Positions 24,317-31,160 of a DNA stretch of 37,325 nucleotides are shown here, in pieces. The notes beneath the pieces were generated by a model. The model was not told the origin of the DNA, made no database searches, and saw only the letters and a list, made by a program, of their open reading frames with translations. The first letter of the stretch is position 1. Every line of letters begins with the position of its first letter. The translations under genes and the position numbers were made by a program. The DNA comes from Hymenobacter lapidiphilus. Lineage in GTDB: Bacteria > Bacteroidota > Bacteroidia > Cytophagales > Hymenobacteraceae. The stretch covers positions 1 through 37,325 of the forward strand of contig NZ_QVLT01000040.1 in the NCBI RefSeq assembly GCF_003417065.2, written 5' to 3'.

Positions 24317-24415
24317 GGAGCGAGAGGCTAAGTTGAAAAGTCTGGCGAACCGTCAGCTCGTTCGTAAATGTAGGCGAACGAGCGTTAAACTCACTATTCA
24401 GCCCGCCTGCTTTTG

Positions 24416-25006
24416 TTATTTCGCCTCGTACACCGGGTTGCCAGTTTTCAGCCAAGGGCGCCAGAGTACCGAGTACGGATGCACATCGGTGGTGGGGCCC
24501 TGGGCATTCACAACGGCCTGGCCGTCGTTCATCCACTGGAAAATACCGCCGTACAGGTTGCGCACGTCGCGGAAGCCCTGCTCGCGCAACCAGCTGCCCA
24601 CCTGCTCGCTGCGGGCGCCCACGGTGCAATACACCACCACCGGCCGGGTGCGGGCCACATCCTTCAAATCCAGCTTGCGGAAGTTGTCGAAATCCACGAA
24701 GCGGGCCCCGCGCAGGTGGCTGACCTGGTATTCGGCCGGGGTGCGGGTGTCGAGCAGCAGCACGTTGCCGCGGCCGCTCACCGGCTCCTCGCGCAGCAGC
24801 GTGGCCAGGGCTTTGGGCTGAATCGTGGGCACGGTATTCTTGTAAAGCAGGCCCAGCATCCGGTCGTAAGCCGTCATAGTGCGGTTTGGGGTGGCGGGGC
24901 TTTGCTGGCCGCAGGCGCTGGTGCCGGCCAGCAACACCAGCAGCCCAAGCGCCAGCAGCCGGCGGCCACGGAGCGGGTTTTCAAACAGAAAGGCAAGTCG
25001 TTTCAT
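24416..25006 (-). CDS. Exported rhodanese-like (sulfurtransferase) protein
   Basis: 196 residues from ATG 25006 (MKRLAFLFENPLRGRRLLAL). The N-terminus has a basic stretch and a hydrophobic helix followed by AGTSACGQQ; C32 could be a lipidation site but the lipobox is weak. The rhodanese domain follows: NVLLLDTRTPAEYQVSHLRGA, and VVVYCTVGARSEQV with active-site C127 in a CxxGxRS loop, then LYGGIFQWMNDG. Such domains move sulfane sulfur or bind anions. The family is a regular member of ArsS clusters. It starts 101 bases after arsS and precedes the TIGR04282 gene. In-frame sequence above ATG 25006 lacks features and is not needed. Confidence 0.85.
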   Translation of the reverse strand: MKRLAFLFENPLRGRRLLALGLLVLLAGTSACGQQSPATPNRTMTAYDRMLGLLYKNTVPTIQPKALATLLREEPVSGRGNVLLLDTRTPAEYQVSHLRGARFVDFDNFRKLDLKDVARTRPVVVYCTVGARSEQVGSWLREQGFRDVRNLYGGIFQWMNDGQAVVNAQGPTTDVHPYSVLWRPWLKTGNPVYEAK

Positions 25007-25107
25007 AAATATCCGGTGAGTCGTCGGCAGCCAATAGCCGGTAGCAGAATAAACGGCCGGGGCCGGACAGTTCATTGCCCGCCGCCCGTCGGCCACCCGC
25101 CCCGCCG

Positions 25108-26160
25108 CTACGTGGTGGCTCCGCCGCAGCTGGAGCCGGCACCGGCCGTGCAGCCGTAGCAGTGCTGGTTGATGACGATGTTACGGTCCTGCAGCCGGGC
25201 CTCATCGAAGTCGCGGATGTGTTTGGGGGCCGCGCCGCCTACCAGTAAATCGAGCTGCTGGTTGAAGTCGCAGTCGTAGAGTTGCCCGTCCCAGCCGATG
25301 CTCAGGGTACTGCGGCACATCACATTGGCCGCCGCCGTGGGGTTGTAGGCGTCCACGAGCTGCTGCATGTACTTTTCGTAGTTACCACTTTCGAGCAGGT
25401 AGTCCAGAAACCGGCTCACCGGCAGGTTGGTGATAGTGAGCAGGCTGTTGAAAACGATGCCGAACTCGCGCCCCAGCCGCTGCTTGAACTCGCGCTCCAG
25501 CCCCGCCTGCGAGCCGGGCAGAAACGCCCCCGACGGGTTGTACACCAGATCCAGCGTCAGCCCCGACTCGGGCTGCCCGTAGCCCACGGCGTTCAGCATT
25601 TTCAGCGCCCGAATCGACTTTTCAAACACGCCCTCGCCCCGTTGCGCATCGGTGCGGCCGGCCGAGAAGTGAGGCAGCGACGACACCACGAGTACTTTAT
25701 GGAGCGCGAAGAACTCCGGCAGATCGTAGTACTGCTTGTTGGCCACGATGATGGTGAGGTTGCAGCGCACAATGGTGCGGCGGCCCAAAGCCGAAATCTG
25801 CTCCACCAGCCAGCGGAAATCAGGATTCATCTCGGGGGCGCCGCCCGTCAGGTCCACCAGCGTAATATCGGTTTGGGCCAGCGCGTCCAGGCACTCCTGC
25901 ATGGTTTGGCGGGTCATAATTTCCTTGCGGTCGGGCCCGGCATCCACATGGCAATGCTTACACACCTGGTTGCACATGCGCCCCACGTTTATCTGCATGG
26001 TTTGCAGCGCCGTGGGCCGCAGCGGCAGCAGCCCGGTTTCGCGCAGCTTCTGCCCAAACGCCGGCAGCCGCGCCCCCGCTGCCTGCGCTTCGGTAAGCAC
26101 GGTCAGCTGATAGCTGGTGTCGGCAAGTGGAGCGTGGCGGGCCTGAAGGGACTTTATCAC
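25108..26160 (-). CDS. arsS: Radical SAM/Cys-rich protein ArsS (arsenosugar biosynthesis)
   Basis: About 350 residues. Radical SAM enzymes of this group (TIGR04167) bind a 4Fe-4S cluster and SAM, and are assigned to building the sugar-arsenic linkage of arsenosugars. Cluster ligands are CNQVCKHC (C63, C67, C70, counting from GTG 26160), preceded by LQINVGR-like QINVGRM. LTGGAPEMNPDF, RCNLTIIV and DLVYNPSGAFLPG are typical. The Cys-rich end is MCRSTLSIGWDGQLYDCDFN and HCYGCTAGAGSSCGG; Cys, not selenocysteine, is used. Family N-termini resemble KSLQARHAPLAD, so the start should lie right there. The GTG at 26158-26160 is the only plausible start, and it lies in the end of the cassette at 26157-26683. 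Confidence 0.88.
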   Translation of the reverse strand: MIKSLQARHAPLADTSYQLTVLTEAQAAGARLPAFGQKLRETGLLPLRPTALQTMQINVGRMCNQVCKHCHVDAGPDRKEIMTRQTMQECLDALAQTDITLVDLTGGAPEMNPDFRWLVEQISALGRRTIVRCNLTIIVANKQYYDLPEFFALHKVLVVSSLPHFSAGRTDAQRGEGVFEKSIRALKMLNAVGYGQPESGLTLDLVYNPSGAFLPGSQAGLEREFKQRLGREFGIVFNSLLTITNLPVSRFLDYLLESGNYEKYMQQLVDAYNPTAAANVMCRSTLSIGWDGQLYDCDFNQQLDLLVGGAAPKHIRDFDEARLQDRNIVINQHCYGCTAGAGSSCGGATT

Positions 26161-26207
26161 TGATTTTCGCTGATTAGTCGTGATTGCACTGATTTCTTTA
26201 TGTTCTG
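26157..26207. repeat. Left terminal inverted repeat of the cassette
   Basis: TCACTGATTTTCGCTGATTA, then GTCGTGATTGCACTGATTT and CTTTATGTTCTG. Its outer end, read on the minus strand, contains the GTG that serves as the likely arsS start codon. Confidence 0.75.
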
Positions 26208-26215
26208 ATGCTTGG

Positions 26216-26608
26216 TTACCTGATGAGGTGGGTTTTGATGAAGCGTTTATAGCGGAGGCTTTTCTCGCCGAAGTTGATAAGCAGGCCGGTGGTGAGGCGG
26301 AAGGCGGTGAGGTAGTTGATGAGTTGATTGTGGTGCAACTCGGTAAGCTCATGAGTGGCTTTCAACTCAATCAGCACCGCATCCTCCACCAGAAAATCGA
26401 CTCGCCTCGTTCCTACTGCCTCATCTCGGTAGTACACCGTGCGCTCTATCTCGCGCTGAAAGGCCAGCTCCGACAGCCCCATCTCCAAGGCCAGGCTTCG
26501 CTGATAAATCACCTCTGGAAACCCATTGCCCAACGCGCTATGCACCCGCATAGCGCAGCCAATAATCTTTTCCGTCAGCGCCGAATTCGCATACCGCTCA
26601 TCCACCAT
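26216..26608 (-). CDS. GxxExxY protein (PD-(D/E)xK_3 domain)
   Basis: 130 residues from ATG 26608 (MVDERYANSALTEKIIGCAM); TTG 26632 is possible but adds only eight residues. The family signature is GFPEVIY (residues 29-35), followed by a nuclease-like core RRVDFLVEDAVLIELKA with D71 and E81-L-K83, and HHNQLINYL. This matches the PDDEXK_3/GxxExxY family, which is widespread in Bacteroidota, has a restriction-nuclease-type fold and no established function. Length is normal. It is the only gene inside the inverted-repeat cassette and is transcribed in the same direction as arsS, interrupting what would otherwise be an AhpD-like/arsS/rhodanese run. Confidence 0.88.
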   Translation of the reverse strand: MVDERYANSALTEKIIGCAMRVHSALGNGFPEVIYQRSLALEMGLSELAFQREIERTVYYRDEAVGTRRVDFLVEDAVLIELKATHELTELHHNQLINYLTAFRLTTGLLINFGEKSLRYKRFIKTHLIR

Positions 26609-26632
26609 TAGAACATCAGATTCTGAATACAA

Positions 26633-26683
26633 TGCAGGACATAAAAATCAGTGTAATCACGATTAATCAGCGAAAATCAGTGA
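26633..26683. repeat. Right terminal inverted repeat of the cassette
   Basis: Ends TAATCAGCGAAAATCAGTGA, the reverse complement of the left end with A for G at one site, followed at once by TTTA and the AhpD-like gene stop codon. The inner half, CAGTGTAATCACGAT, matches the left copy with another single change. Confidence 0.75.
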
Positions 26684-26684
26684 T

Positions 26685-27020
26685 TTACATGCTCATCTCC
26701 TTGGCTTTGTTCATCATCTGTACGCTATGAACCAGAACGGCGCCACCTTTGATGGCGGCGGCTACGTGCACGGCTTCCATCATCTGGGCTTCGTCGGCGC
26801 CCTTTTGGAGCGAGTCGGTGGTGTAGGCATCGATGCAGTAGGGGCATTGCACGGCGTGGGCCACGGCCAGCGCAATCAGGGCTTTTTCGCGCTCAGTCAG
26901 GGCGCCTTCCTTGAACACCTCGGCATAGTAGGAGAAGAACTTGTTGCCCATTTCGGGCTGCCACTCGGTGATGTTGCCGAATTTGGCCAGGTCGGCGGGG
27001 TTGTAGTAGGTGGAGTCCAT
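26685..27020 (-). CDS. AhpD-like peroxidase-like protein of arsenosugar-type clusters
   Basis: 111 residues from ATG 27020 (MDSTYYNPADLAKFGNITEW), in the carboxymuconolactone-decarboxylase/AhpD superfamily. The active-site pattern is ALAVAHAVQCPYCIDAYTTDSL, with H55 and the CPYC pair C59/C62. Cys is in the position where some family members (TIGR04169 type) carry selenocysteine. It would form an all-helical oligomer and reduce a peroxide or thiol substrate. It is the first gene of the minus-strand arsS cluster, upstream of the cassette, and its TAA stop falls within the apparent target duplication. A TATCTTGA sequence near 27073 may be the promoter box. Confidence 0.85.
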   Translation of the reverse strand: MDSTYYNPADLAKFGNITEWQPEMGNKFFSYYAEVFKEGALTEREKALIALAVAHAVQCPYCIDAYTTDSLQKGADEAQMMEAVHVAAAIKGGAVLVHSVQMMNKAKEMSM

Positions 27021-27114
27021 GCGGAGGGCGAGTAATAGAAGTAAGCAATGGGAGAAGGTTCTCAAGATACAACCCCTGACCATACGGTTCAGCCACCGGC
27101 CGGGGGGGGCAGCC

Positions 27115-27660
27115 TCAGGCAGCGCGGCGGCGCACCCAAATGCGCACATGCTCCCCGTTTTCACTGGTCGTTGGCTCTACATCAATGCGGTCGGCTTCGT
27201 TGTAGTAGCTGGCTAAGCCGCGCACTATACCCACGGCCAGCCCTGCCATGCGCCGCGCCGAAACGTAGTCGATGAACAGCTCGTCGGGTGAGAGGCGGGT
27301 GACACTAAGCACGGGCGGGTTGTTTTCGGCGTGCTCGGCCCGCACCTGCCGGTGCATGGTGTTTTCGGTGTGTTCCAGCATGTCGAGCGTCGTCCAGTTG
27401 GGGTCGAGCAGCTTCTGGTACATGTACATCAGGTCGGGCACCAGATACTCGCCGAACTTTTCGTGTAGCTCGTCAGCCGAAAGACCGGTCATGGTAGCGG
27501 CCTCCCCGATGAGGCGATACATATGCTCGTCGGGGTACACGCTTTTGTGGTCGAAATCGGCGGCCGACAGGTTCGCAGCCTCCAGCAGCCGCACCCAGGC
27601 ACTATGGTCGTACTGCGTCTGAACGTACCGCTTAAGCAGTGTGAAAATGGTACCGTGCAA
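27115..27660 (-). CDS. Stand-alone H-NOX heme nitric-oxide/oxygen-binding protein
   Basis: A 181-residue H-NOX (PF07700) sensor, cytoplasmic, that binds heme and responds to NO or O2. From the TTG start at 27660 the N-terminus is MHGTIFTLLKRY, as in this family, and key residues fall at textbook places: proximal heme ligand H103 in ENTMHRQVR and the heme-propionate motif YxSxR as Y132-S134-R136 (YVSARR). The end is a short basic tail. Frames upstream of TTG 27660 add only 16 low-value residues, so the TTG is preferred. No fused signalling domain and no adjacent histidine kinase or cyclase gene is present, so the partner is elsewhere. The gene has its own TATTTTTC promoter box (27681-27688). 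Confidence 0.9.
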   Translation of the reverse strand: MHGTIFTLLKRYVQTQYDHSAWVRLLEAANLSAADFDHKSVYPDEHMYRLIGEAATMTGLSADELHEKFGEYLVPDLMYMYQKLLDPNWTTLDMLEHTENTMHRQVRAEHAENNPPVLSVTRLSPDELFIDYVSARRMAGLAVGIVRGLASYYNEADRIDVEPTTSENGEHVRIWVRRRAA

Positions 27661-27680
27661 GGCAGAACAACTTAATGAGG

Positions 27681-27688
27681 GAAAAATA
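27681..27688 (-). promoter_or_regulatory. Promoter box of the H-NOX gene
   Basis: TATTTTTC on the minus strand, 7 of 8 to TAnnTTTG, about 20 bases above TTG 27660. It coincides with the T tract of the terminator of the anti-sigma gene, so termination and initiation signals are interlocked. Confidence 0.35.
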
Positions 27689-27766
27689 AAAGGCCGAAGC
27701 TGCTTCACAGCGTCTGTTTACTGACAAGTAACAAACAAACTGCGAAAATCAGCTTCGGCCTTTTTT
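27688..27766 (-). terminator. Terminator of the sigma/anti-sigma operon
   Basis: AAAAGGCCGAAGCTG (27688-27702) pairs with CAGCTTCGGCCTTTT (27750-27764) around a 47-base loop. On the minus strand the stem is followed by TTTTATTTTT. It lies 35 bases after the anti-sigma stop. On the plus strand it would also end in TTTTTT, so it may be bidirectional. Confidence 0.72.
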
Positions 27767-27800
27767 CTTTTACTCTCTCGTTCGGCTTATATAAGCCGAA

Positions 27801-28721
27801 TTAGATATTACCAATCACCGTAAGCGTGCTCATGGTGGGGGCGGGCTTGCCGCCGATGTCTTCCACCGTCATGGCAAAGGCCTGGGCACTGGCAATATTC
27901 TTCATCTGCTGGATGCTGTCGCCGGTGGCCGTAGCCGTGTTGAGCATGCCGGCATCTACGGGCTGGCCATTGTCGAGGGCCCACAGCTGATACTGCTTGC
28001 CTTCGGGCAACTCGGGCAGGTTCCGCACATCTACATACACGGCCTTGGTGGTGGCATTGTAGTACACGCGGGCCAGCGCGTCGGGCGCTTTGGGTGTGCC
28101 CTTCAGCTCCACGCTCCGGAAAGCCTGGTTGCGCAGAATAGCCAACTGCTGGTCGCGCTCATTCAGCGCCGCCTGCTGGGTGGCGGCATAGCGCGACTGC
28201 TCAGCCTGCGCCAGTTCGAGCGAGCTTTCGGTTTTCCGAAGCCGGTTGTAGAGTAGGTAGTTACCCAGCCCGCTAATCAACAGCAGGGCAATAGAAGCCG
28301 CTACCAGCCAACGGGTACGCCCCGCACTGGCGGCAGCGGGCATCTGCCGCACTACGGCGCCCCCATCGGAGGCGGGCATAGCAGTGGCCGTAACCGGCTC
28401 GGCGGGTGCTACTGCCATACGCGGCGCGGGCGTTGCCACCGCCGCCACCGTAACCGGCGCCGATGGTGCAACGGCCGGACCAGTTTCGCGGATAGCGTTT
28501 TCCCAGGCCTGCAGGGTTCGTTCGCGCAGGGCGTCGGGTGGGGCTACGGCATGAGCCGCGGCGTAGGCGTCGAGGCCGCTGACGATGGCCACTAACTCGC
28601 GTGCTACGGCCGGCTCCTGCTGGGCCACACGCTCAACTTCGGTGCGTTCATCGGCGCTGAGTACGCCCAAGGCGTATTCTTCGAGGATGCCCGATTCGAT
28701 GTATTGCTGCATGTCCATCAT
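27801..28721 (-). CDS. RskA-like anti-sigma factor
   Basis: A 306-residue single-pass membrane anti-sigma factor. The N-terminal IESGILEEYALGVLSADERTEVER region fits an anti-sigma domain that would hold the ECF factor at the membrane. A Pro/Ala/Val-rich linker follows, then the helix WLVAASIALLLISGLGNYLL (about residues 136-155), a coiled-coil-like stretch rich in Gln/Ala, and a C-terminal RskA domain with LPELPEGKQYQLWALDNGQPV. Its ATG overlaps the sigma stop by one base (TAATG), indicating translational coupling. Release by regulated proteolysis is known for related proteins but not shown here. Confidence 0.87.
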   Translation of the reverse strand: MMDMQQYIESGILEEYALGVLSADERTEVERVAQQEPAVARELVAIVSGLDAYAAAHAVAPPDALRERTLQAWENAIRETGPAVAPSAPVTVAAVATPAPRMAVAPAEPVTATAMPASDGGAVVRQMPAAASAGRTRWLVAASIALLLISGLGNYLLYNRLRKTESSLELAQAEQSRYAATQQAALNERDQQLAILRNQAFRSVELKGTPKAPDALARVYYNATTKAVYVDVRNLPELPEGKQYQLWALDNGQPVDAGMLNTATATGDSIQQMKNIASAQAFAMTVEDIGGKPAPTMSTLTVIGNI

Positions 28722-29290
28722 TACCGGACTAATTTAGAAAGTACTTTGATGGCCGCCCGGGCACGAGTTTTCACCGTTCCCAGGGGCAGGTTGAGTTCTT
28801 CTGCCACTTCGCTTTGCGTAAATCCGCCGAAATAAAGCAGATCCACAATCTGGCGCTGATCTGGGTTCAGCTGCCTCGTCATCTCCTGCAAGCCAATGTG
28901 TTCGGGCCGAAATGTTGTATCGGCGGCCAGACGCATGGCCGCGGAGCTATCCTCCAGCGGTTGCGTGCGACTACCTACGCGGTACTGCTTGGAGCGGATT
29001 TTATCGATGGCCAGATTCCGGCTCACATTCATCACCCAGGTAAACAAACGGCCCTTGCCGGTGTCGTAGGAGGAGAAAGAGTGCCATATTTTTACCATCG
29101 CCTCCTGCAGCACGTCTTCGGCGGTTTCTTCTTTCTTGACAATGCGCAGAATAACGCCGTAAAGGGCGGCCGCGTATTTATCGTAGAAGATGGTCATGGC
29201 CCCTTCGTCACGGTCGCGCAGGCGTTGCACGAGCAGCAGTTCGGTTTCTAGGGCAACGGTATCGGGGGAGGATGCAGACACAAGCAGCAA
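28721..29290 (-). CDS. ECF-family RNA polymerase sigma factor
   Basis: About 186-189 residues. Region 2 is seen as FYDKYAAALYGVILRIVKKEETAEDVLQEAMVKIW-like sequence and GRLFTWVMNVSRNLAIDKIR; region 4 as LNPDQRQIVDLLYFGGFTQS and LNLPLGTVKTRARAAIKVL, with no sigma-1.1 or region 3. It is a Group-4 factor paired with the downstream RskA-like protein, so it likely answers an envelope signal. The start is either TTG 29290 or GTG 29281 (VSASSPDTVALETE); there is no ATG. The promoter box and a palindrome lie just upstream and suggest autoregulation. Confidence 0.92.
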   Translation of the reverse strand: MLLVSASSPDTVALETELLLVQRLRDRDEGAMTIFYDKYAAALYGVILRIVKKEETAEDVLQEAMVKIWHSFSSYDTGKGRLFTWVMNVSRNLAIDKIRSKQYRVGSRTQPLEDSSAAMRLAADTTFRPEHIGLQEMTRQLNPDQRQIVDLLYFGGFTQSEVAEELNLPLGTVKTRARAAIKVLSKLVR

Positions 29291-29336
29291 CTAAGGGAGA
29301 TAGAAAGGCGTAGCACTGCCTATCTGGCGGATAAAG

Positions 29337-29357
29337 CGAAAGTACGGTATAAACCGT
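29337..29357 (-). promoter_or_regulatory. Promoter box with overlapping palindrome, sigma operon
   Basis: TACTTTCG on the minus strand (29337-29344), adjoining the inverted repeat ACGGT-ataa-ACCGT (29344-29357). The box predicts a start near 29330 and a leader of about 40-50 bases. The palindrome could be an operator. The rest of the 315-base gap 29291-29605 shows a second TATACCG near 29390 and a possible TACCTTCC box for the plus-strand gene near 29580, nothing more. Confidence 0.4.
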
Positions 29358-29605
29358 TACCTCAACAGGCAGCAGGCTGAAAAAGCACTATACCGATACA
29401 GGTTAGATTTGTTTTGAGGGCAGTACGCCTGGGCCGCCAACGAATTTCTCGGGCCGTCTGGGCCGTTGCGGCCGCAGGCCCATGGGTAACATACGTCGCT
29501 AATTTTATATCAGCCAACACCTTAACCAACCTAACTCCTTGCGTGCCGACTGGTGCTTTTTGCAGCAGCCGGCCCTTACTACCTTCCTCCTACTGTTCTG
29601 CTTTC

Positions 29606-31004
29606 ATGGCCATAGAATCTGTAAATCCATACACCGGCCGCACCGAGCGGAAGTTCGACGCCTTCAGCTGGGCCGAAACCGAGCACATTCTGGCCGACGC
29701 GCACGCCGCCTTTGCCACTTGGCGCACCACCGACTTCGCCCACCGTACCCAACTGATGCACCGCGCCGCTGAGCTGCTACGCGAGCGGGCCGACGAGCTG
29801 GCCCGTCTCATGGCCGTGGAGATGGGCAAGCCCCTAGCCGACGGCCGCGCCGAAGCCAACAAATGCGCCCTGTGCTGCGACTTCTACGCCGACCGGGCCG
29901 CCGAATTTCTGGCTGATGAATTTATCGAAACTGAAGCGCAGCGCAGCTTTATTGCCTACGAGCCGCTGGGCGCGGTGCTGGCCGTCATGCCCTGGAACTT
30001 CCCGTTCTGGCAGGTAGTGCGCTTTGCCGCCCCGGCCCTGATGGCCGCAACGTGGGCCTGCTCAAGCACGCCTCTAACGTGCCGCAGTGCGCGTTGGCCC
30101 TCGAAAAAATCTTTCACGACGCGGGCTTTCCGCCCGCCACGTTCCGCACGCTGCTCATCGGCTCCGATTTGGTGGAAAAACTGATTGCCGACGACCGCGT
30201 GGTAGCCGTGACGCTGACCGGCTCGGAGCCGGCCGGCGCGGCCGTGGCCGCCACCGCGGGCCACCACATCAAGAAAACCGTGCTCGAGCTGGGGGGCTCC
30301 GATGCCTTCATAGTGCTGGCCGACGCCGACCTGCCGCTGGCTACCAAAACCGCCGCCCAAGCCCGCATGATAAACGCTGGCCAGAGCTGCATCGCGGCCA
30401 AGCGCTTCATCGTCGAAAAGCCGGTTATCCAGGAGTTCATCGCGCAGCTGAAAGAGCACCTGCAGGCCCTGCGCTACGGCGACCCGCTGGCCGAAGGCAC
30501 CGACTACGGCCCCCTGGCCCGCCCCGACCTAGCCGACGAGTTAACCCAGCAAGTCGAGGATTCGGTGAACCAGGGCGCAAAAATGGAGCTGGCCGGCGGG
30601 CAGCCCAAGGCCGGCAGCGCCCAGTTCACCCCCATCATCCTGAGCAACGTGCAGCCCGGCCAGCGCGCCTACACCGAGGAGTTTTTCGGCCCCGTGGCGC
30701 TGGTGCTCGAAGCCCAGGACGCCGACGATGCCATCCGGCTGGCCAACGACTCGCGCTTCGGCCTGGGCGGCTCCATCTGGACCCGCGACGCGCGCGCGGC
30801 GAGCAGTTGGCCCGCCGGGTGCAGGCGGGGGCCGTGTTCGTCAATAGCCTCGTGAAGTCGGCCCCCGAAATGCCTTTCGGCGGCATCAAGAAATCGGGCT
30901 ACGGCCGCGAACTGTCGCACCTGGGCATCCGCGAATTCGTCAACCAGAAGACCATCTGGATTGCCCAGGAGGAAGAAAAGGCCCAGAACAAGAAGGTGGA
31001 ATAG
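29606..31004 (+). pseudogene. NAD(P)-dependent aldehyde dehydrogenase (succinate-semialdehyde type), two frameshifts
   Basis: The complete coding pattern spans three frames. Part 1 (ATG 29606, MAIESVNPYTGRTERKF) runs through LGAVLAVMPWNFPFWQVVRF. Adding one G at about 30047 restores GNVGLLKHASNVP, NAD-binding TGSEPAGAAV, catalytic Glu in VLELGGSDAF and catalytic Cys in NAGQSCIAAKRF. A second missing C near 30791 restores ARGEQLARRVQAGAVFVN, PEMPFGGIKKSGYGRE and the end at 31004. The restored enzyme is about 466 residues and resembles GabD/Sad-like dehydrogenases that oxidise succinate semialdehyde to succinate; the substrate is not certain. As given, no frame makes a working enzyme. All motifs being intact speaks for consensus errors rather than decay. 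Confidence 0.85.
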
Positions 31005-31020
31005 GTGAGTGGATGAAAAA

Positions 31021-31151
31021 GAACGTGTCATGCTGAGCGAAGCGGAGCGGAGTCGAAGCATCTCTACTGCAATAGTCCCCCTGTCGTTGGGTTAGCATTG
31101 CAGTAGAGATGCTTCGACTTCGCCTCCGGCTTCGCTCAGCATGACACGTTC
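31021..31151. repeat. Long intergenic palindrome, GAAGCATCTCTAC type
   Basis: GAACGTGTCATGCTGAGCGA begins the left arm, with GGAGTCGAAGCATCTCTACTGCAAT; the right arm ATTGCAGTAGAGATGCTTCG mirrors it and ends GCTCAGCATGACACGTTC. Arms are about 50-55 bases, with one small mismatched patch and a loop of about 25 bases. It lies between convergent genes. Confidence 0.88.
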
Positions 31152-31160
31152 TACGCGCAC

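Larger units (their letters stand above)
26157..26683. mobile_element. 527-bp cassette with terminal inverted repeats carrying a GxxExxY gene
   Basis: Both ends carry the same roughly 50-base sequence in inverted orientation, starting TCACTGATTTTCGCTGATTA and differing by about three substitutions and a 2-base gap. It is bordered by TTTA on both sides (26153-26156 and 26684-26687), which looks like a 4-bp target duplication. It fits exactly between the stop codon of the AhpD-like gene (TAA at 26685-26687) and the start region of arsS. It contains one gene (26216-26608) and no transposase, so it would move in trans or by another route. TIRs plus a candidate TSD are seen in sequence; mobility is inference. 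Confidence 0.68.

Noticed and set aside
25108..27020. Selenocysteine in ArsS or the AhpD-like protein
   Set aside because: All expected positions are encoded by Cys codons; there is no in-frame TGA and no SECIS-like hairpin.
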